From Verticillium longisporum (lineage: Eukaryota > Ascomycota > Sordariomycetes > Glomerellales > Plectosphaerellaceae): DNA of 64,000 nucleotides. Position numbers and translations under genes: made by a program. A model generated the notes under the pieces. The model saw only the letters and a program-made list of their open reading frames with translations. It made no database searches and was not told where the DNA came from. Position 1 is the first letter of the stretch. The number at the start of each line of letters is the position of its first letter. Of the stretch, positions 56,749-64,000 are shown piece after piece. The stretch spans positions 5,022,001 through 5,086,000 of the forward strand of contig JAETXT010000002.1 of NCBI GenBank assembly GCA_019188255.1, given 5' to 3'.

Positions 56749-57211
56749 GACTGGCAATGGGCTGCGACTACATGTGCCAGCAAGAGAGTTGTAACAAACC
56801 GGACACAGCCAACCCTGACGAGCGCCTGAAGCTGGAGTAAGAGGATGATGAGACCCTGCCTGCTTCACGCTTTCACGCTTTCACGCTTTCACGCTTCACG
56901 AGGTACCTGGGTACTTGCTTGGGGCACCTCGCCTTCGAGTGGGTGGAGTGGAGCCAAACAGCTGATAAGAGCGTCCAAAAAAGTTATCTTATCGTTCTTA
57001 TCGTAACCTTCCAAAGCCTCCGTCTTAACACGTTGGAACTTCTTGGTCGCGATGCTAGCTAGAGTCGAGCCCGTCTTCTACATGCTTGCTTCCCTGACTT
57101 GGTTTCGTTGCCTTCAGTCACTCCTTTTAGTTTCGGCGTTTCCACTTAATACCTAGAGATTCCATTGCACCACACGTCCTCCCCCATTCCTTAGCGGACA
57201 AGACCGCAACC
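56749..57211. promoter_or_regulatory. Divergent promoter between prp2 and the ER DnaJ gene
   Basis: A 463-nt region shared by two head-to-head housekeeping genes. It holds a TTTCACGC tandem repeat (56861-56900), one GAGGTACCTGGGTAC motif at about 56900-56914, and a TTATC/GATAA-rich stretch at 56985-57005 with GATAAG cores on both strands. Confidence 0.6.
56861..56900 (+). repeat. TTTCACGC tandem repeat
   Basis: About five copies of an 8-bp unit (first and last shortened) just upstream of the prp2 start. CACGC cores are thus repeated every 8 bp. Confidence 0.85.
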
Positions 57212-58578
57212 ATGGTGTTCCGTGGAGCAGCGTTACTGCTGCTGCTGCTGTCTCTTATCACCATTGCCCTTTGCGCCGAGGACTACTACAACCTCCTCGG
57301 CATCGACAAGCAGGCATCGGATCGTGAGATCAAGTCTGCATACCGCAAGCTCAGCAAGAAGTACCACCCGGACAAGAACCCGTATGCAGTTCCCTCCTCA
57401 TCCCCCGTGCGCTGCCCCTCCACCGAACCGGCAGCCCCCCATCTCACTACACGTGCCAAGTCTCTGACCAAGTCTGGGTTCTCCCCCTCTGCAGTGGCGA
57501 TGAGACGGCAAAAGAGAAATTCGTCGAAGTCTCCGAGGCGTACGAGGCCTTGATCGACCCCGAGCAGCGCCGCATCTACGACCGGTACGGCCTCGACGGT
57601 CTCAAGCAGCACCAGCAGCAGGGCGGCGGTGGCCAGCACCACGACCCCTTTGACGTCTTCTCGCGCTTCTTCGGCGGCGGCGGCCACTATGGGCACCAGC
57701 CCGGCGTGCGCACGGGGCCCGACGTCAACGTCAAGGTCGGCATCGCCCTGCGCGACTTCTACAACGGCCGCACCACCGAGTTCCAGTGGGACAAGCAGCA
57801 CATCTGCGAGGACTGCGAGGGCACCGGCTCGGCCGACGGCACCGTCGACACGTGCCAGCACTGCCAGGGCCGCGGCATCCGCATCGTCAAGCACCAGCTC
57901 GCCCCCGGCATGTACCAGCAGGTCCAGATGCAGTGCGACGCCTGCGGCGGCCGCGGCAAGTCCATCCGCCACAAGTGCCCGACCTGCAACGGTGCCCGCG
58001 TCGAGCGCAAGCCCACGACTGTCCAGATCAAGATCGACCCCGGCGCCGCCCGCGACTCGCAGATTGTCTACGAGAACGAGGCCGACGCGAGCCCCGACTT
58101 TGTCGCCGGCAACCTCATCGTCACCCTCGCCGAGAAGGAGCCCGAGCTCGACGGCACCGACAACCCTGACCGCGTCGACGGTGTCTTCTTCCGCCGCAAG
58201 GGCGATGACCTCTACTGGCGTGAGGTGCTGTCGCTGCGCGAGGCCTGGATGGGTGACTGGACCCGCAACCTCACACATATGGATGGCCACATTGTCCGCC
58301 TCGGCAGGGCGAGGGGCGAGGTTGTCCAGCCCAACTTTGTAGAGACTGTCAAGGACGAGGGCATGCCCAAGTGGCACGAAGACATTGACAGCGTGTACCA
58401 CCAAAAGGAGTTTGGTAACCTCTACGTCGAGTACGTCATCGTGCTACCCGACCAGATGGAGAGCGGCATGGAGGAGGAGTTCTGGAGCGTCTGGCAAAAG
58501 TGGCGGGGCAAGCTTGGCGTCGACCTGCACCAGGACAGTGGGCGTCCAGAGAAGCCTACCGTCCATGACGAGTTATGA
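57212..58578 (+). CDS. scj1: ER-lumenal DnaJ co-chaperone (Scj1/ERdj3 type) with HDEL
   Basis: A 417-residue type I J protein of the ER. Exon 1 is 57212-57381 and exon 2 is 57495-58578. The 113-nt intron (GTATGC donor, CTGCAG acceptor) joins KKYHPDKNP to GDETAKEKF within the J domain. A signal peptide spans residues 1-21 ([16 protein letters not shown]). The J domain follows with the HPD motif, then a Gly/Gln/His-rich linker and a DnaJ-type zinc region with CEDCEGTG (about 162), [16 protein letters not shown] and CPTCNG, then the C-terminal substrate-binding domains. The last four residues, HDEL, are the fungal ER retention signal. It should stimulate the ATPase of the lumenal Hsp70 Kar2/BiP in folding and ER-associated degradation. 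Confidence 0.97.
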
Positions 58579-58850
58579 TGAGTAGAAGAAGAGCAGATGA
58601 GAGACGAAGATGAATATGAGGTACATAGATCAAGTTAGACGAAGATATCCGGGCCGAATGAGTAGGCAAACCAAGCACGAAGCAAGCGAGCAAACAAGCA
58701 AACATTTCAACACCCGTCCCGTCCGCTTCGAGGTGCCCCAGTTATAGCGAAAACAGTCTACCCAATACGTGTGTCCTCTTCTCAAGGGGGAAAAACATGT
58801 CCCAAGTCATTTCGTACAGTTGCGCTTCTCCGAATCGCTCGTCGTTGCAA

Positions 58851-61800
58851 TCATGATGTGAACAGCCGCTTGAACGCGGCCCTGAACCCGTTCTTCTCCT
58901 TCTCCTTCTCCTTCTCGATATCACGGTCACGCGTCCTCTTCCGCTCCTCTTCCCTCGCCCTCCTCCGCGAGTCTTCGCCCTTAGTGCTAGACCCTTCCTC
59001 AGAAGGAGCAGTTTCCTCCCTCGCCCTCCTCGCTGCTCGCCGCGCTTCTCGGGCCTCCTTGGCCTCCTTAGCCTCGCGAGCCTCCTCGGCCACAGCGTCT
59101 CGAGCTCGCGCTAGTTTGGACAGGTCCTCCGTGCGAGACTTGTGCCCGTGCCCATGCCGAGAGCGGGTAGTGCTCGACCGCTTAGGCACCTCACGTGAAG
59201 AAGGCGAAGCTTCCTCAAATGTCACCGTTGGGGCTTGCTCAGGCGTTGCCGGCTTCGCGTGGGATGACGGGCTTTGGAAGCCCAGCCCTACACCGCCTTC
59301 AGCATTCTTAATGTCGAAGAACTTCTTGTTCGAAACCGTTGCAGGCGCCGAGGCGGGCCCTTCATCCTTGGGAACTGAAGTGCTGTGGCGTCGCACTCGG
59401 CGATGGTGGTGAGCACGCTCTGCGGGCGACGAGGTGTCAATCTCGGGTTCCTTACCCTTGCTCTCCTTGACTGCCGAGCTGCGTGACCTTTCCTTCTCCT
59501 TCTCTCTGCGCCTCTCTTCACCTCTCTCCAACTCTCGCTCCTTCTCGCGTGCAGCCCGGCGTCCCTCCTTTCTCCGCTCATGCGCCGCCTGCTCTTCGGG
59601 GGTCCGCTCACGCCGCTCTTCTCGCCTGTGATCGCGCGCAGCCTGATCCTCTTGAGCATGTTCATGTGCTCGTCTGTCTTCCCTTCTTCTCCTTTCGCGC
59701 GCTACCTGTTCCTCTTCGGCACGTTCGCGTACTCGCCGCTCCTCCTTTCTTCTTTCGTGGGCGGCTTGTTCTTCGGGTGTGCGCTCAATGCGATGCCGTC
59801 GGCGGGTGGAGCCGGTAGCCTGAGGGCTTTCTGCAGAGAAGCCGCTATCCTGACGTTTAGGAGTTCGCGGTGGCGTCTGGGGATCGGCGTCCGCAGTCGA
59901 TCGACTCGAACGCTCTCGGTCACGTTGACGGTCATGCTCGCGTTCGGCATCAGTGCGATGCCGGCGGTGGGATGAACTCGAGTGGTGTGAGTGGCGGCGG
60001 CTACTGCCATCCTTACTCGAGTCTTCAGGTCGGCTGCGGCTGGAGTGGTGGCTGGATTGATGGGAGGAGTGGTGAGAGGGTCGGTGCCTGCGACGTCTTT
60101 CACGATCATGAGAAGAGTCTGCTTCTCTGTTGTCATCTGCAACGTCTGCAAATAGGTCAGCAACAGACTTTTGAAGTTCTTCTTCCTTCCCAAGATCAGA
60201 AGCGGATGCTTCAATGCGCGTGAGACTGTCTTTATCCGAAATCTGTCCATCCAGCATCTGGTGCTCGATGCTTTGCAGATTGTGCATCGGGTTCGGCATC
60301 GAGCTTCCCAGTGTAGGACTCGATGGTGGGCTGAGAACTTCCGCCGTAGCATACAGAACTACGGCGGCAGCCACCATCTCTTCGGCGCGAGCAATAGATT
60401 GTTTACGTTCCCGTCTCCTGATTCTCTCCCACTGCCTGCCCGATGGTGACAGAGGAGGCGTAGGTTCGGTTGCGTCGGGCAAGACAATGGCAGGTGTTGC
60501 CGCTCGTGAAAGTGCGTTCAGCCGGGGTGTGAGAGGGCGTAGTTGAGGCTTCAAGAAGGACTCATCCGTCCGAGTGCCCTCGTCAAAAAGAATGAGATTG
60601 TCAGGTTTGCCTGGCGACTGTGACGCATGGCAGTTTCCAGGCTCGTAGGGTAACTTCAAGGCTGAAGCCGTTACGTCAACAACCTCGTCGGCATTCTGCC
60701 TCTCAGAGCTCTCGCCTGACATTGATATTGGCTGGTCAAATAGAGTTTGGGTCAACTTATCGGAGGAGGCGCGATGTGCGATAGTGGACGTCTCCAAGGT
60801 CTGCTCACGGGATGGTTGATCGTTGCAGAATACGGGAGCTGATGCGACTAGACCCGCGGCTCCCGCTGTGACTGCAGCAGCAGTTGCCAGATTATGGAAT
60901 ACGCTGTTGATCTCGACGTCGCCAGCCATCTGTTTTGACTCTTCAAGAGGCAACTCCAGGCTCCCAGAGTCGTCAGGGAGGGCCTCAACCTCGGGATATG
61001 TGTGCCTCTCTGACTTCCCCATCTTGTTGATCTCTTCGGGGACATTGACGTCTTCAAGTCTTGCTGCAGCATCGATGTTATCCTCAGTGTTGGTCGGCAG
61101 GACTAGAAGATGTTCTTTGGGGTTTCTTGGGCTCTGAGCGTCGTCGACGACGGACACAACCGGCTCACTGAGTAGTCCGGCTTCCGAGATGGGCAGGTCT
61201 TCGTTTACAAGCGAAGGACTATTCTCTTCAGTAGCTTTTAGCGTAGATGAGACATCAACCATAGGCTCATCAACCGAGGATGGAGCAACTGCCAATGTGT
61301 CTGCCAAATCAGACGCAGGCCACTGCGTCCCATCACCCGTATTGGCTAGGGTCTCTTCATCCACAAGCGATTGATGATGCTTTTCGACAGACTCAGCATC
61401 ATCGTTGTGGGCGTGATCGTTCTCTTCCGCGAAAACTGCGAACTTCGGCGCTGGCTCCTCAGATGGGAAGATTTCCGTGGCCGACTCGCCATTGCGCTGC
61501 AGGCCTGATTCCCGGCCCATCGAAGAAGACGCGTCCTGCTCAGTCTCGATGTCTTCAATGGCGATAGTGTCCACACGGGCTACAGGAATGGGCGATCCTG
61601 ACAGCTGGACAGTCGATATCGCCACTTCTTCGGCCGCCGCCTCTGTTGAGACGTCAGATTCAGGCCCAGCACCCGTAGAGGTTTGATACTGAGAACCAAG
61701 CTGGTCCGAGGACTGTAGCTGGGCTTCATCCAGGGTTTGACTTATGGCCCTGTCGAGATTGTGCCCCTCAGCACCATTTCCAAAACTCGACATAGGCTTC

Positions 61801-64000
61801 GCTAAGAACGGGTCGCTGCACTTGTCGTTTTGCTGACTACCGAGATCGGAACCAATTTCGAGGGGCCGTTCTTTGACTGATGTAAGATCCGACTCTGCGA
61901 GAGGTTGATCTCCGTCCTGCAGGATATCGAGCTTTCTGTCATCAACCGTAGTCGTGACAATGTCGGGCTCTTCACTTTCACTTGCATCCGTACTGCCTTT
62001 CGGGCCGTCTGTTGCAAGATCTGTCGTGGTGCAATCCACCTCATAGCCAATGTCCAGCCTGACTGGGGTTTGCGGCAAATCCACGGATTCACCTGGGAAA
62101 CTCTCTGACGTCTCAGGCCCTGCGGCAATGACAGGAGATGATTGTTCGTCGCCCAGGGTATTGGTCTCGACATGGCCGACTCGACCGATGACAACATTGC
62201 TTTCTCCGACGGCTGCGTCAAGGGCAGGAATCACCGCCAACTCTTGACCCGCCAGCAATTCGGGTACGCTTTGCCCAGACACATTGCCTCCAGCTGGAGT
62301 TAAGAGATTGTGCGCAATCCCATCTCTCACGTCCTCGCCATTGATTCCCGAAGCTGGTCCTTCGACCAAGTTACGCACGCTTCCATCTGGGGCATCATGA
62401 TCAAGGAAATGGAGATGGGCCTCACCTATTTTGGGTTGACTCTTTGTCTGTTCGCTGCCGATGATGAGACCGACCGAATCCTTGCTCTCCTCCGCTTCAG
62501 CATTTTTGTCTTCATCAACTTCGGGTGGTGGGGTTGGTGGTGCCGCATCGGTCGGATCCGCAGTCTCACCAACCTGAGGCTCCTTGGTCGTTTCTTCTTG
62601 GGGCGCGGCCGCTTCTGGACTGGGAACCACGCCTTCAGGAGGCTCGACACTCCCAGTGTTAACAGTCGGTTCTTCTGTCCCCTGAGGCGATACGACAGTA
62701 GAAACTTCGGGTTCCGCTACAGGGGCTGCGTCACCAGGGGTCGATGCTGTGTCAATGGGCTCGCCATTGTCGGGTTCTTTAGGAGGGACCCCTGGCTCGG
62801 GCGCGTCCTCGGTGACCTCAGTAGCGGTCTTATCTTCTTGAGTCACGGCCTCAGTATCCTTGGGCGTCTCGGCACTGTCCTCTTCAACTACCTCTGCCTT
62901 GGGCTGAGCTGAGCTGTCCCCCTGAGAGGACGACTCTTCTTCAATCGCCTGGACATCTTCTGACTCATCAGGGGCTGCAGTCTGTGCCTCGGGTTCGGAA
63001 GCTGGCTTTTCATCTTCGACTGCTGCTTCTGGTGGCTCAACGGCAGAGGTAGCATCAACCATAACATCTACTTCAGGCTCCTGAGCTATGTCATTTGACG
63101 TACTTTCCGCCCCGTTAGTTGGCTGTGGAACTTCGCTTGGTGCGCTCTCTGGAACCAAGTCGACGGTAGCGGCATCCGCCGCCTTCGAGTCATCGGAGGA
63201 CGAGACCTCTGGCTCGGAACTTGGGTGGATTGTGGCAGGTTCAGACCCCTGTTCGACAACAGCCGGAGCTGCCTCTGCAGGCTCAGGCTCAGCTTGGTCA
63301 TCACTGGGTTTCACAGACTCAACGTCTCCGGAAGCTTCTGCTGGTGACGTAGCTTGACCTCCAGTGTCAGTTGGCTCAGTTGCCAGCTCTTTCGCTTCAA
63401 GACATGCAGCCGCAATCGGCGCCTCTGTTGGTGGTTCCTTTTCGGAAGCTTCTGCGAGCTCAGTTGTCGTGATTTCTGTCTTTGATGGTCCAGGCTCGGT
63501 CTTCTCGACACTTTCAGGGGTTATTTCTTCGGAGAGTCCACTCCCATTCAGTTCCTCAATTGATGTTTTTGGTTTTGGTTCGTCGGCTGCGTCCGGGGTT
63601 TCGGAAACGACCTCGGACATGGCCGTTGGAGCCTCAGGCTCTCCAGGTTCGACACCTTCAGGCTCAGGCTCTTCAGAGCTGGTGTCCGCTCCAAGGACCT
63701 GGGTAGTTGTTTCTGCCTCGGATTGTTTGCTCTGTTCGGATTCGTCCTCAGTGGACAGAGTAACTGCAGACTCCCCGGGGATATCAATTTGGGTATTCTC
63801 GGTGGAAGGCTGAGAATAGTCAGCAGCCTCGGTAGGCTGACTGACTGCTACTGCCGCACTTTCTTCGTTGGTGAGCTCGAGCTCACACCCGGACAGCTCA
63901 GAACCGTGTTCTATGCTAGGAGTGATTTCGCGCTCCTCGACAACATCAGGCCTAGGCTCCCCCACAACCTTCGAGTCGGGTTCGGATTCTTTGGTTGCGT
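58851..64000 (-). CDS. Very large disordered Glu/Ser/Pro-rich protein (involucrin-repeat-like), 5'-truncated
   Basis: The frame is open from the window end to the stop at 58853-58851, giving at least 1715 residues without a break, so only the C-terminal part is seen. The first 1100 residues are acidic and Glu/Pro/Thr/Ser-rich with no domain. A hydrophobic island (LATAAAVTAGAAGLVASAPVF) lies at about 60840-60900. Near 60330-60400 there is an AEEMVAAAVVLYATAEVLSP stretch, and the last 450 residues switch to strongly basic and charged. That part has Ser/His/Arg stretches, imperfect repeats of ERTPEEQAAHERRKE (about 59550-59830), EAKEAKEARE, and the closing RAAFKRLFTS. Aspergillus proteins of this character are called involucrin repeat proteins, and the Woronin-body tether Leashin is also of this kind; the resemblance is in composition and layout, not in a diagnostic domain. 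Codon use is smooth along the length. Confidence 0.8.
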   Translation of the reverse strand, partial: ATKESEPDSKVVGEPRPDVVEEREITPSIEHGSELSGCELELTNEESAAVAVSQPTEAADYSQPSTENTQIDIPGESAVTLSTEDESEQSKQSEAETTTQVLGADTSSEEPEPEGVEPGEPEAPTAMSEVVSETPDAADEPKPKTSIEELNGSGLSEEITPESVEKTEPGPSKTEITTTELAEASEKEPPTEAPIAAACLEAKELATEPTDTGGQATSPAEASGDVESVKPSDDQAEPEPAEAAPAVVEQGSEPATIHPSSEPEVSSSDDSKAADAATVDLVPESAPSEVPQPTNGAESTSNDIAQEPEVDVMVDATSAVEPPEAAVEDEKPASEPEAQTAAPDESEDVQAIEEESSSQGDSSAQPKAEVVEEDSAETPKDTEAVTQEDKTATEVTEDAPEPGVPPKEPDNGEPIDTASTPGDAAPVAEPEVSTVVSPQGTEEPTVNTGSVEPPEGVVPSPEAAAPQEETTKEPQVGETADPTDAAPPTPPPEVDEDKNAEAEESKDSVGLIIGSEQTKSQPKIGEAHLHFLDHDAPDGSVRNLVEGPASGINGEDVRDGIAHNLLTPAGGNVSGQSVPELLAGQELAVIPALDAAVGESNVVIGRVGHVETNTLGDEQSSPVIAAGPETSESFPGESVDLPQTPVRLDIGYEVDCTTTDLATDGPKGSTDASESEEPDIVTTTVDDRKLDILQDGDQPLAESDLTSVKERPLEIGSDLGSQQNDKCSDPFLAKPMSSFGNGAEGHNLDRAISQTLDEAQLQSSDQLGSQYQTSTGAGPESDVSTEAAAEEVAISTVQLSGSPIPVARVDTIAIEDIETEQDASSSMGRESGLQRNGESATEIFPSEEPAPKFAVFAEENDHAHNDDAESVEKHHQSLVDEETLANTGDGTQWPASDLADTLAVAPSSVDEPMVDVSSTLKATEENSPSLVNEDLPISEAGLLSEPVVSVVDDAQSPRNPKEHLLVLPTNTEDNIDAAARLEDVNVPEEINKMGKSERHTYPEVEALPDDSGSLELPLEESKQMAGDVEINSVFHNLATAAAVTAGAAGLVASAPVFCNDQPSREQTLETSTIAHRASSDKLTQTLFDQPISMSGESSERQNADEVVDVTASALKLPYEPGNCHASQSPGKPDNLILFDEGTRTDESFLKPQLRPLTPRLNALSRAATPAIVLPDATEPTPPLSPSGRQWERIRRRERKQSIARAEEMVAAAVVLYATAEVLSPPSSPTLGSSMPNPMHNLQSIEHQMLDGQISDKDSLTRIEASASDLGKEEELQKSVADLFADVADDNREADSSHDRERRRRHRPSHHSSHQSSHHSSRSRPEDSSKDGSSRRHSHHSSSSHRRHRTDAEREHDRQRDRERSSRSTADADPQTPPRTPKRQDSGFSAESPQATGSTRRRHRIERTPEEQAAHERRKEERRVRERAEEEQVARERRRREDRRAHEHAQEDQAARDHRREERRERTPEEQAAHERRKEGRRAAREKERELERGEERRREKEKERSRSSAVKESKGKEPEIDTSSPAERAHHHRRVRRHSTSVPKDEGPASAPATVSNKKFFDIKNAEGGVGLGFQSPSSHAKPATPEQAPTVTFEEASPSSREVPKRSSTTRSRHGHGHKSRTEDLSKLARARDAVAEEAREAKEAKEAREARRAARRAREETAPSEEGSSTKGEDSRRRAREEERKRTRDRDIEKEKEKEKNGFRAAFKRLFTS

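Overview
The window reads as nuclear DNA of a filamentous ascomycete, most likely a sordariomycete and perhaps Hypocreales (the order is inferred). The reasons are short introns of about 58-126 nt with GTANGT-type donors and CTGAC-like branch sites, compact genes on both strands separated by GC-rich intergenic DNA, and the gene families present: UncA kinesin, Zn2Cys6 regulator, LaeA-like methyltransferase, Atg5 and a repetitive LEA-like protein. There is no operon organisation, no CRISPR array, and I found no rRNA or tRNA.

Layout. 1-5.0 kb: 5'-truncated kinesin-3 (+). 5.7-7.9 kb: a small cytochrome b5 and an OMA1-type mitochondrial metalloprotease (both -). 8.8-10.4 kb: LaeA-like methyltransferase with six exons (-). 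10.4-13.5 kb: empty. 13.5-16.6 kb: Osh3-type oxysterol-binding protein (-). 16.6-19.5 kb: empty. 19.5-25.5 kb: Gts1-like ArfGAP, then an ERCC6L2-like SNF2 ATPase (both +). 27.5-28.05 kb: MARVEL-like membrane protein (+). 28-32 kb: mostly empty, with two unassigned coding-looking fragments. 32.1-33.5 kb: repetitive Gly/Thr/Ser-rich protein (+). 34.8-35.7 kb: Atg5 (+). 36.8-40.6 kb: Zn2Cys6 factor (-). 40.6-46.5 kb: about 6 kb with no gene I can support. 46.5-49.6 kb: divergent Rrn10-like (-) and CSA/ERCC8-like (+) genes with a MITE-like element between them. 50.5-51.4 kb: membrane-anchored methyltransferase (+). 51.7-52.9 kb: secreted protein (-). 53.7-58.6 kb: divergent Prp2-type spliceosomal helicase (-) and ER DnaJ with a terminal HDEL (+). 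58.9-64 kb: C-terminal part of a very large disordered protein (-), open at the window end.

The most important global observation concerns sequence integrity. Five otherwise well-preserved genes (kinesin, Osh3, ArfGAP, the repetitive protein, CSA) each carry exactly one 1-nt indel, and each indel lies in or beside a short C run (G on the opposite strand). Four are missing bases and one is an extra base. A sixth gene, the SNF2 ATPase, has an in-frame TAG where family conservation expects Trp. The pattern fits homopolymer errors in the sequence better than five independent pseudogenes, so the affected genes are annotated as genes with the breaks marked.

The genes are mainly housekeeping: vesicle transport and lipid exchange, mitochondrial quality control, autophagy, splicing, ER folding, rDNA transcription and DNA repair. 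I see no biosynthetic cluster. The least explained items are the 26-bp-TIR element in the rrn10/CSA promoter, the 17-nt microexons in two genes, the recurring AGGTAGGTACCT-type motif restricted to intergenic DNA, and the coding-looking fragments at 29-30 kb.
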